A DNA stretch of 64,000 bases from Arcuatula senhousia (Eukaryota > Mollusca > Bivalvia > Mytilida > Mytilidae). How positions within the stretch are numbered: position 1 is the stretch's first letter; every line of letters starts with the position of its first letter. The stretch is from assembly GCA_963971305.1 (NCBI GenBank), contig OZ020306.1, forward strand, positions 58,440,686 to 58,504,685, written 5' to 3'. Below the pieces are notes generated by a model. The model did not search any database. It had not been told where the DNA came from and saw only the letters and a program-made list of their open reading frames with translations. Below, piece after piece: positions 44,056-54,803 of the stretch. The translations under genes were made by a program, and so were the position numbers.

Positions 44056-45005
44056 TACAGATGAGACCAAACCTAACCTGTACAAAAGTAAACTTAGAGC
44101 GGACCTGTGGTTCACTTTTCTGGTCTGGTTTGATTCTCTTGACCAATCCACGAAGCAGACCTAGGTCCACTTTTCTGGTTTGGTTTGGCTGGAAAGCAGA
44201 CCAGACCTCACCACAAGTCTGGTTCAGTCACAATTCTGGTTTGGTTTGCTTTAAATAGTAAACTAAGAGTGGACAAGACCTAGAGCGGACCAGACCTAAG
44301 TTTGGTCTGCTCTAAGTCTGGTCTAGTCTGCTTTTAATAGTGAACCAAGTGTGGACCAGACCTAGAGCGGACCAGACCTAAGTTTGGTCTGCTCTAAGTC
44401 TGGTCTGCTTTTAATAGTGATCCAAGAGTGAACCAGACCTAGAGCGGACCAGACCTAAGTTTGGTCTGCTCTAAGTCTGGTCTGCTTTTAATATACATAT
44501 AGTGAACAAAGAGTGGACCAGACCTAGAGCGGACCAGACCTAGTCTGGTCTGCTTTTGATAGTGATCCAAGAGTGGACCAGACCAAGAGCGGACCAGACC
44601 TAAGTTTGGTCTGCTCTAAGTCTGGTCTGGTCTGCTTTTAATAGTGATCCAAGAGTGGACCAGACCTAAGTTTGGTCTGCTCTAAGTCTTGTCTGGTCTG
44701 CTTTTAATATATAGTGAACTAAGAGTGGACCAGACCTTGAGCTGACCAGACCTTGAGCTGACCAGACCTAAGTTTGGTCTGCTCTTAGTCTGGTCCACTC
44801 AAGGAATGGTCAGTTTTTATAGGTCTGGTCTGCCTGAGGTCAGAGTGAACCAGACCTTGGGCAAAGTTTGCTTTTAGAGTGAACTTGAGAGCAGACCTAG
44901 GTTCACTAAAACAAAACCAGACCAGAAAAAAGCAGACCTGAACCAGACTTCTGGTCCACTTTATAAGTCTGGTGCGCATACAGGTTAGGTTTGGACCCAT
45001 CTGTA
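44056..45005. mobile_element. TIR element built from GACCAGACCTA words
   Basis: Ends CAGATG-A-GACCAAACCTAACCTG and a near-perfect inverse, bounded by TA at 44056 and 45004. Almost the whole interior consists of GGACCAGACCTA / TAGGTCTGGTCC words and CTTTTAATAGTGA spacers repeated about every 60-110 bp. No coding sequence. TA flanks suggest Tc1/mariner-type target choice. Confidence 0.75.
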
Positions 45006-45186
45006 TGTTTTATGTTATCATAATTTTATAAACCTGCCATAAAATGTTGAAAATTTTACTGACCCTTCTTCATTGTCACATTTTATAATAGTAATGCAAT
45101 GTAATTCAGTTGTAATTCATGAAATACATGCATTTTTGAGAAAGAATTGCATTGAACTACCATTACAAGTAATGCAATAAATGGTG

Positions 45187-45671
45187 AGCGAGTGAGTTGG
45201 TGTTTTACGCCCGTGCAACGCTATATAAGTTATTTACAGACGATGAACATGAACAGGATGGTAAAATGAACATGAAATGATGATGATACATGAAATATGG
45301 GGATGGGGTGGAACGAAAAGGACCGGTAAATTTTGAAGAACCACAGGAAAACGGGAGAGGTGGGTAGGGGCGGAAAATTTAGCCCATGTGGTGCACTACT
45401 TGGCGGTCCACAAAGGGGTCTTTTACGTGCATGAAGCGTGGCACTCTCCACACACGTTGGCCCACTATGGTCGGCGGTCAGGGTTTCCGTATTATAGACC
45501 TGACAACCCCCGCGGACGAGGGCTACCCTATTCAGCCACCTAGGCTACACACTTGGTCGCTCTGTGGGCTGAGCACTGACCCGACGTCAGAATCCCAAGA
45601 CCCTTAGTCGCCTCTTACGACAAGGTAGGCTCTGCTGCGGGCATATTCGCCACCCGGGCCCCGCACGGGAC
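45187..45671 (-). mobile_element. SINE-like retroposon, copy 3
   Basis: 485 bp, same family as 19321-19807. It is flanked by CAATAAATGGTG (45175-45186) and CAATCAATGGTG (45672-45683), one mismatch in 12, so an independent, somewhat older insertion. It landed in a short repeat rich in TAATGCAATGTAAT-type words (about 45090-45760). Confidence 0.88.
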
Positions 45672-45761
45672 CAATCAATGGTGCATTACACATTACATTG
45701 AAATGCTTTAAAAATGTAATGCATTGCAATGCATTACCATTACACATTTACATTACCCTAT

Positions 45762-46106
45762 GTCTGCCAGGAAAAAATATGCAACTCACGTTGATAAGTT
45801 GTGGTCGGCTGTGCAGAGAATACTGAATCAACTGTCTAACCCAGATGTTAATATAGGTCAGATGGAATTGGAGTCTCCTACGAATCATATCAGAAACTCT
45901 GCATAGAATATTTGAACTAACTTGAGGTCAAATTGAAGTAAGTCAACGCAATCTAGCGTCACTTGTTTACAAATGCCTCGCACATTCCCCTTTTCGTTGA
46001 CGACGTCGTCACCTTTTATCGCGTTTAGACGGTTATGACTGTTAAATTCAGACCGCAGGTTGAAATGGCCGTGCGAAGTCGTCACGGTCGATTTCAGTTT
46101 GATAGT
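45762..46106 (+). other. short open frame and unassigned sequence
   Basis: An ATG frame at 45763-45906 (MSARKKYATHVDKLWSAVQR ...) is protein-like but short and unplaced. The rest holds nothing recognisable. Confidence 0.25.
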
Positions 46107-47198
46107 CCCCCCGACACAGGTCGCAACACATTTTGGCGGGAAATGGCGGCCATTTTGAAAATGGCTGACGCTAAAAAAAATTTTGATGTCAAAAATAAGT
46201 TCGCCATACCACTTTTACCTTGTATACCAATTTTCATCAAAATCAGAGTAACTTTGATTTTGGCGGGAAACGGCGGCCATTTTGAAAATGGCCGACGAAA
46301 TAAAAATTTCAATGTCAAAAATCAACTCGCCATACCACTATTACCTTATATACAAATTTTCATCAAAATCGGAGTAAGTTTAATTTTTGGCGGGAAACGG
46401 TGGCCATTTTGAAAATGGCCGACGATAAAAAAATTTTGATGTTAAAAATTAACTCGCCTTACCACTATTACCTTATATACCAATTTTCATCAAAATCGGA
46501 GTAAGTTTAATTTTTGCGGGAAACGGCGGGAAATGGCGGCCATTTTGAAAATGGCCGACGAAAAAAAATTTTTAATGTCAAAAATCAACTCGCCATACCA
46601 CTATTACCTTATATATCAATTTTCATAAAAATTTGAGCAAGTTTAAGTTTTGGCGGGAAATTGGCGGCCATTTTAGCCGCCATTTTAAAAATGGCCGCGA
46701 AAAATTTTTTTCGATACCAAAAATGAACTCGGAATTCCACTATTACCTTGTAAACCAATTTTTATTAAGAAATAACAAAGTTAAGAATTTTTACATTACT
46801 ATTACATAATACAAAGTACAAAGAAAGATAACTCAATATGACAAAAAAATTAAATTTCGATTTTTTGCAAAATTTTGAAAACCGTAAGTCCGATTTTCAA
46901 AATTCTTTTTTTAAATGAAAGGTATTAAAAGTCTACACTTACCCTTTAAAGGAATTTTTCCTACCCCTGCCGGATCAGAAATGCCAGGTAAAAATTCAAC
47001 TTCGGTTTCGAGGAGCCATTTTGAGGCACTTTTTTGACCTATAAGGAGTCATTCGATTTCGGCGAAAAATACAAAAAGCACAATTTTCCATTCCATACTC
47101 TTGATTTATGAAGTTTCAGCTTCCTACCTTAAAAGATGTCGAAAAAATAAGGTGGACAAGTTCACCACTCCAGAATACCGAGAAAAATAATAATAATT
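46107..47198 (+). mobile_element. tandem-core element, 5'-truncated
   Basis: Begins abruptly after CCCCCCGACACAGG within core units (GGCGGGAAATGGCGGCCATT), four units of about 127 bp, then the AGCCGCCATTTT end unit and the 3' module (GCCGGATCAGAAATGCC ... CAGAATACCGAG), then AATAATAATTAA. Confidence 0.75.
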
Positions 47199-48077
47199 AA
47201 AATTTACGTTTCCCGAAACGTGGGATGTCCCCTCCCGTTCTCATATAATGTCTGTCCTCTTCAACAGATTTCCGACAATGCACCGTGAGTCGCCATCACC
47301 CATATACCCTGTGTACCAAGTTTCGTTAAAATTGGACAATGTTTACATTTTTCACGATTTTCGGCGGCCATCTTGAAAATGGCAACCAAAACGAAATTCC
47401 TACAATGCGCCGTGAGTCGCCATCACTCATATTCCCTGTATACCAAGTTTCGTTGAAATCATACAATGTTTACATTTTTCGCGATTTTCGGCAGCCATCT
47501 TGAAAATGACGGCCATTACAGAAATTCCGACAATGCGCCGAGAGTTGCCATAACCCATATACCCTGTATACCAAAATTCGTTGAAATCGGACAATGTTAA
47601 CATTTTTCGCCATTTCTGGCGGCCATCTTGAAAATGGCGACCAATACGGAAATTCCAACAATGCGCCGTGAGTCGCCATCACCCATATACCCTGTATACC
47701 AAGTTTCGTTGAAATCGGACAATGTTTACACTTTTTGGCGTTTTTCGGCCAATTTTCAAAATGGCCGCCACTCGCGAATTTTTTTTTTGGCCAAAAAGTT
47801 TCCAATTATGTTCCTGAACATGTATACCAAGTTTCCTTGAATTTCATCAAGTGGTTTCCGAGAAAATGAAGGTAATAGTTTTTCGGTTTTTGGCGGCCAT
47901 CTTGGAAATGGCGGCCATTTTGAAATTATAAAACGCAAAAAATACTGTAGGACCTTGGGACCTATCACCCCTCCAAGTTTCATATCGATCGGTTAACCCA
48001 TCTCCGAGGAGATAGTCGGACAAGTTCGTGCATCAGGTTGACGGAAGAGAAAGAAAAAAGTATAATAATAAGAAAAA
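47199..48077 (+). mobile_element. tandem-core element, family D
   Basis: A 5' hairpin ACGTTTC-CC-GAAACGT is followed by GGGATGTCCCCTCCCG. The core has four to five units of about 122 bp with the phrases CAATGCGCCGTGAGTCGCCA and GGCGGCCATCTTGAAAATGG. It ends ATAATAATAAGAAAAA before the next CTAG. Confidence 0.7.
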
Positions 48078-49565
48078 CTAGTTCTAATTGTGATCGCAAG
48101 CGAGTCACATACATGTCCCCTCACGTACCCCTCTTTGTCAATATTTCTGGCTTTTGTGGGAACCCTGTTTAAGCAATGACGCCCTTATCATTCCATTGAA
48201 GTACCCTTTTTACAAGCATTGGTAGCGTACTTGTAAACTATTGTGATGACTAGCGAGCATAACTACCGCTCTCGTCCTCCACAATGGAGCCACTCTTCAA
48301 TGAAATGCTAAGAACGTTACGGAGAAGCTTTTGGTTGACATCCATATAAGATATTATTCTCCCTTAATCTCATATGGTCGAGAAGAGTCACACCGTTGCA
48401 TCCAAAAGCTGTTGCATCAGAGCATAAACAAAATTTGATGCTAAAAATGAACTCCCCATACCACAATTACCCTGTATATTGATTTTCATTAAAATCGAAG
48501 CAAGTCTGATTTTGGCGGGAAATGGCAGCCTTTTTGAAAATGGCCGACAATAAAAAAATTTTGATGTCAAAAATCATCTCGCCATACCATTATTACCTTA
48601 TATACCAGTTGTCATAAAAATCGGAATAACTTTAATTTTGGCGGAAAACGGCGGCCAGTTTGAAAATGGCTGACGAAAAAAAATATTTTGGTGTAAAAAA
48701 TCAACACGCCATACCACTATTACCTTGAATACCAATTTTCTTCAAAATCTGAGTAACTTTCATTTTGGCGGGAAACGGCGGCCATTTTGGAAATGGCCGA
48801 CGATGAAAAATTTTTAATGTCAAAAATCAAATCGCCATACCACTATTACCTTATATACCAATTTTCATCAAAATCGGAGTAATTTTACATTTTGGCGGGA
48901 AACGGCAGCCATTTTGAAAATGGCCGACGATAAAAAATTTTTGATGTCAAAAATCAAATCGGCATACCACTATTACCTTATATACCAATTTTCATCAAAA
49001 TCGGAGTAACTTTAAATTTTGGCGGGAAAATGGCGGCCATCTTAGCCGCCATTTTGAAAATGGCCGCCAAAAAAAAATTTCGATACCAAATATGAACACG
49101 GCATACCACTATTACCTTGTAAACCAATTTTCATTAAGAAATAACAAAGTTGAGAATTTTTACATTACTATTACAAAATACAAAATACAAAGAAAGATAA
49201 CTCAATCTTACAAAAAAAAATAATTTTCGTTTTTTTGCAAAATTTTGAAAACGGTAAGTCCGATTTTCAAAATTTTTTTTTTAAATAAATGGTATTAAAT
49301 AGCCGCACTTAACTTATAAAGGAATTATTCCTACCCCTGCCGGATCAGAAATGCCTGGTAAAAATTCAACTTCGGTTTCGAGGAGCCATTTTGAGGCCCT
49401 TTTTTTACCTATAAGGGGTCGTTCGATTTCGGCGAAAAATTCAAAAAGCACAATCTCCCATTCCATACTCTTGATATATGAAGTTTCAGCTTCCTACCTT
49501 AAAAGATGTCGAAAAAATGAGGTGGACAAGTTCACGGTCCAGAATACCGAGAAAAATAATAATAA
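48078..49565 (+). mobile_element. tandem-core element, family A with long 5' unique part
   Basis: Starts CTAGTTCTAATTGTGATCGC and has about 330 bp of single-copy sequence (shared with 57428-57770) before the core. 48606-49565 is the near-identical source or sister of 30996-31955. Confidence 0.75.
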
Positions 49566-50756
49566 CTAGTTCTAATTGTGATCGCAAGCGAGTCACAAAA
49601 ATGTCCCCTCACGTACCCCTCTTTGTCAATGTCTCTTAGCATTTGAGATAACTTATTATATCCAATTTTCATCAAAATAGGAGTAAGTTTAATTTTGGCA
49701 GGAAATGGCGGCCATTTTGAAAATGGCCGACGATAAAAAAATTTTCATGTCAAAAATCTACTCGCAATACCACTTTTACCTTATATACCAATTTTCATCA
49801 AAATCAGAGTAACTTTAATTTTGGCGGGAAACAGCGGCCATTTTGAAAATGCTGACGACAAAAAATTTTGATGTAAAAAATCAACTCGCCATACCACTTT
49901 TACCTTATATACCAATTTTCATCAAAAACGGAGTAAGTTTAATTTTGGCGGGAAACGGCGGCCATTTTGAAAATGGCCGACGATAAAAAAAAATTTGATG
50001 TCAAAAATCAACTCGCCATACCACTATTACCTTATATACCAATTTTCATCAAAATCGGAGTAAGTTTAATTTTTGGCGGGAAATTGGCAGGAAATGGCGG
50101 CCATTTTGAAAATGGCCGACGAAAATAAAATTTTAATGTCAAAAATCAACTCGCCATACAACTATTACCTTATATATCAATTTTCATAAAAATTGGAGCA
50201 AGTTTAAGTTTTGGCGGGAAAATGGCGGCCATTTTAACCGCCATTTTAAAAATGGCCGCCAAAATTTTTTTTCGATACCAAAAATGAACTCGGCATACCA
50301 CTATTACCTTGTAAACCAATTTTCATTAAGAAATAACAAAGTTAAGAATTTTTACATTACTATTACAAAATATATTGTTCCAAGAAAGATAACTCAATTT
50401 GACAAAAAAATTAAATTTCGATTTTTTGCAAAATTTTGAGAACCGTAAGTCCGATTTTCAAAATTCTTTTTTTAAATGAAAGGTATTAAAAGTCTACACT
50501 TACCCTTTACAGGAATTTTTCCTACCCCTGCCGGATCAGAAATGCCAGGTAAAAATTCAACTTCGGTTTCGAGGAGCCATTTTGAGGCCCTTTTTTGACC
50601 TATAAGGGGTCATTCGATTTCGGCGAAAAATACAAAAAGCACAATCTCCCATTCCATACTCTTGATTTATGAAGTTTCAGCTTCCTACCTTAAAAGATGT
50701 CGAAAAAATGAGGTGGACAAGTTCACGGTCCAGAATACCGAGAAAAATAATAATAA
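49566..50756 (+). mobile_element. tandem-core element, family A
   Basis: CTAG start, short 5' part, about five core units, end unit and 3' module, AATAATAA end. Confidence 0.75.
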
Positions 50757-51843
50757 CTAGTTCTAATTGTGATCGCAAGCGAGTCACAAAAATGTCCCCT
50801 CACGTACCCCTCTTTGTCAATGTCTCTTAGCATTTGAGATAACTTATTATATCAAATTTTCATCAAAATAGGAGTAAGTTTAATCTTGGCGGGAAATGGC
50901 CAAAATTAAACTTACTCCTATTTTGATGAAAATTGGATATAATAAGTTATCTCAAATGCTAAGAGACGCTAAAAAAAAATTGATGTCAAAAATAAGTTCG
51001 CCATACCACTTTTACCTTATATACCAATTTTCAACAAAATCAGAGTAACTTTGGTTTTGGCGGGAAACGGCGGCCATTTTGAAAATGGCTGACAAATTAA
51101 AAATTTCAATGTCAAAAATCAACTCGCCATACCACTATTACTTTGTATACCAATTTTCATCAAAATCAGAGTAACTTTAATTTTGGCGAAAAACGGCGGC
51201 CATTTTGAAAATGGCCGACGATAAAAAAATTTTGATGTTAAAAATCAACTCGCCATGCCACTATTACCTAATATACCAATTTTCATCAAAATTGGAGCAA
51301 GTTTAATTTTTGGCGGGAAAATGGCGGCCATTTTAGCCGCCATTTTAAAAATGGCCGCCAAAAATTTTTTTCGATACAAAAAATGAACTCGGCATACCAC
51401 TATTACCTTGTAAACCAATTTTCATTAAGAAATAACAAAGTTAAGAATTTTTACATTACTATTACAAAATATATTGTTCCAAGAAAGATAACTCAATTTG
51501 ACAAAAAAAAATAAATTTCGATTTTTTGCAAAATTTTGAGAACCGTAAGTCCGATTTTCAAAATTTTTTTTTAAATGAAAGGTATTGAAAGTCTACACTT
51601 ACCCCATAAAGGAATTTGTGTTACCCCTGCCGGATCAGAAATGCCAGGTAAAATTCAACTTCGGTTTCGAGGAGCCATTTTTAGGCCCTTTTTTGACCTA
51701 AAAGGAGTCGTTCGATTTCGACGAAAAATACAAAAAGCACAATATCCCATTCCATACTCTTGATATATGAAGTTTCAGCTTCCTACCTTAAAAGATGTCG
51801 AAAAAATGAGGTGGACAAGTTCACGATCCAGAATACCGAGAAA

Positions 51844-51902
<59 letters not shown>

Positions 51903-51949
51903 GAAACCGAGCAAAAACAATATGTCCCCGACACTTCGTGTTCGGGGAC

Positions 51950-51998
<49 letters not shown>

Positions 51999-52055
51999 GA
52001 AACCGAGCAAAAACAATATGTCCCCGACACTTCGTGTTCGGGGACATAATAATAA
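50757..52055 (+). mobile_element. tandem-core element, family A, with two terminal hairpins
   Basis: CTAG start. A short inverted copy of its own 5' part (TAAACTTACTCCTATTTTGA and beyond, about 50898-50966) follows the plus-strand version, a local foldback. The 3' end has (TAA)n from about 51845, hairpin 51922-51951, (TAA)n again and an identical hairpin 52018-52047, both preceded by GAAACCGAGCAAAAACAAT. Confidence 0.78.
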
Positions 52056-52561
52056 CTAGTGTTGACTGTGTTGGGGATGCCCAACACAAAAATATCTCCC
52101 AAACGTACGCATACTGTCACTCTTGCATAAATTATGACATTACGCCCGAACTCGCCATCATCTAAAACCTCTAGATACCAAATTTTGTCGATATCGTAGC
52201 ATTTTGACAATTTTCCCATTTTTGGGACCGAAAAATCACATTTTCGTGAATAACTCAAAAACCGTAAATATCGCTTCAGAATTTTTTTTGGTATTATTAA
52301 AGAGCTCCTTTTGCTCTATTAACCTGCAAAATTTCAGAACCCTGCACACCTAGGTAACCGAGATATCGCAATGTCCTATATTATGACCTTATATCATTTC
52401 CATGGAAACGGCGGCCATTTTGAAAATTCCAATTCTTGATGGCACACCTTTAGGACCCACTCTACCATCATACAAAATTTCATGAAGATTCATTCAGTAG
52501 TTTTCGAGATCCAGCTTGGACACGTTCATGTCCGGAAGAAAAAAAAGAAGAATAATAATAA
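52056..52561 (+). mobile_element. hairpin element, family B
   Basis: CTAGTGTTGACTG start with hairpin TGTGTTGGG/CCCAACACA, a mostly single-copy body, end TCCGGAAGAAAAAAAAGAAG followed by AATAATAATAA. It is the complete counterpart of 33449-33660. Confidence 0.72.
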
Positions 52562-53160
52562 CAAGTGCTGACTGTGTTGGGGATGCCCAACACAAAAATG
52601 TCTCCCAAACGAACCCATTTTTGACCTCGTATAATGATTCGCCATCTTTTAAAACCCCAAGATACAAAATTTTGTCGAAATCGAAGCATTTTGACGATTT
52701 TCGCATTTTTGGGACCGAAAAATCACATTTTCGCAAATAACTCGAAAACCGTCAATATCGCTTCAAATTTTTTTTTCGTATTATTGAAGAGCTCCTTTTG
52801 CTCTATTCACCTACAAAATTTCAGCCTCCTACGCACCTAGGTTACCGAGATATTGCAATGTCCTATATTATGAACTTTTGCCAATTACACGGAAACGGCG
52901 GCCATTTTGAAATTTTTGAAAAATCCGTCAACAACTTCAGTAACCGATCTACCTTCCTACAATGTTTCGTGCAAATCCCCCTATGCGTTTGAGAGAAAAC
53001 TACCGGACAAGTTCATGGCGGGGAGAAAGAAGAAAAAGAATAATAATAATAATAAGAAACAGAGTAAAAACAATATGTCTCCAAACTTTCGTTTGGGAGA
53101 CATAATAAGAAACGGAGTAAAAACAGTATATCTCCCAAACATAGTGTTTGGGAGATATAA
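52562..53160 (+). mobile_element. hairpin element, family B, with two different 3' hairpins
   Basis: CAAGTGCTGACTGTGTTGG start. The 3' end carries hairpin 53075-53103 (ATGTCTCCAAAC arm) and a perfect 15-bp-stem hairpin 53127-53159 (TATATCTCCCAAACA arm, TAG loop), each after AGAGTAAAAACA-like words. Confidence 0.75.
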
Positions 53161-54237
53161 CTAGTTCTAATTGTGATCGCAAGCGAGTCACAAAAATGTC
53201 CCCTCACGTACCCCTCTTTGTCAATGTCTCTTGGCATTTGAGATAACTTAATTTATCCAATTTTCATCAAAATAGGAGTAAGTTCAATTTTGGCGGGAAA
53301 CGGCGGCCATTTTTAAAATGGCCGACAATAAAAATATGTCGATGTCAAAAATCAACTCGCCATACAACTATTACCTTATATACCAATTTTCGTTAAAATC
53401 TGAGTAAATTTAATTTTGGCGGGAAACGGCGGCCATTTTGAAAATGGCTGACGATAATAAAAATTTGATGTCAAAAATCAACTTGCCATACCACTATTAC
53501 CTTATATACCAATTTTCATTAAAATCAGAGTAATTTTAATTTTGGCGGGAAATGGCGGCCATTTTGAAAATGGCGGCTCAAAAAAAAATTTCGTTTCCAA
53601 AATTGAACTCGGCACACCACTTTTACCTTGTAAACCAATTTTCATCAAAATCAGAATAACTTTAATCTTTAACTTCTATACCAATTTTCATTAAAATTGG
53701 AGTAATTTAAATTTTGGCGGGAAATGGCGGCCATTTTTAAAATGGCCGCCCAAAAAAATAATTTCGATTCCAAAATTGAACTCGGCATACCACTATTACC
53801 TTGTAAACCAATTTTCATTAAGAAATAACAAAGTTGAGAATTGTTTTCATTAATATGACAAAATATATGGTACAAAGAAAGATAACTCAATCTTACAAAA
53901 AAAATAATTTTCGATTTTTTGCAAAATTTTGAAAACGGTAAGTCCGATTTTCAAAATTTTTTTTTTAAATGAAAGGTATTGTATATCCGCACTTAACCTA
54001 TAAGGGAATTTTTCCTACCCCTGCCGGATCAGAAATGCCAGGAAAATTTCAACTTCGGTTTCGAGGAGCCATTTTGAGGCCCTTTTTTTACCTATATGGG
54101 GTCGTTCGATTTCGGCGAAAAATACAAAAAGCACAATCTCCCATTCCATACTCTTGATTTATGAATTTTCAGCTTCCTGCCTTAAAAGATGTCGAAAAAA
54201 TGAGGTGGACAAGTTCACGATCCAGAATACCGAGAAA

Positions 54238-54278
<41 letters not shown>

Positions 54279-54443
54279 GAAACCGAGCAAAAACAATATG
54301 TCCCCGACACTTCGTGTTCGGGGACATAATAATAAGAAACCGAGCAAAAACAATATGTCCCCGACACTTCGTGTTCGGGGACATAATAAGAAACGGAGTA
54401 AAAACAATATGTCCCCGACGACACTTCGTGGTCGGGGACATAA
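53161..54443 (+). mobile_element. tandem-core element, family A, with three 3' hairpins
   Basis: CTAG start, about four core units, 3' module, (TAA)n from about 54239, then hairpins 54298-54327, 54355-54384 and 54409-54441, each after GAAACCGAGCAAAAACAAT or a variant. Confidence 0.78.
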
Positions 54444-54803
54444 CTAGTGCTGATTGTGTTGGGATGCCAACACAGAAGTCGCCCAAAATTGCCTTGGATA
54501 GTATTCAATTCAAATCAGTGCATCAAAATTAGTCCAGAAATTAAATTTCGTTAAAATCGGACAAAGTTGACGTTTTTGGGGGGCGGGTGTGGTAAAACGG
54601 CCGCCATCTCCGAGATCTGAGAGGGGCAAAAAAATCTTAAACGGCGGCCATTTTGAAAATGGCGGCCATCTTGAAAATTTCAAAAGTGGATTGCACACCT
54701 CTGAGTGACCCTCCATCCATCTCAGCAGGTTTTATCTTGATTGGTCAAAGCGTTTTCAAAAAATATGGCGGACAAGTTCACGATCACGTAAGGAAAAGAA
54801 TAA
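54444..54803 (+). mobile_element. hairpin element, family B variant
   Basis: CTAGTGCTGATTG start with hairpin TGTGTTGG/CCAACACA; body with GGGGGGCGGGTGTGGTAAAA, related to 61967-62416. Ends AAAAGAATAA. Confidence 0.7.

Noticed and set aside
51760..52258. Open frames with long poly-Asn, poly-Ile, poly-Leu or poly-Tyr
   Set aside because: Translations of the (TAA)n microsatellite in different frames.
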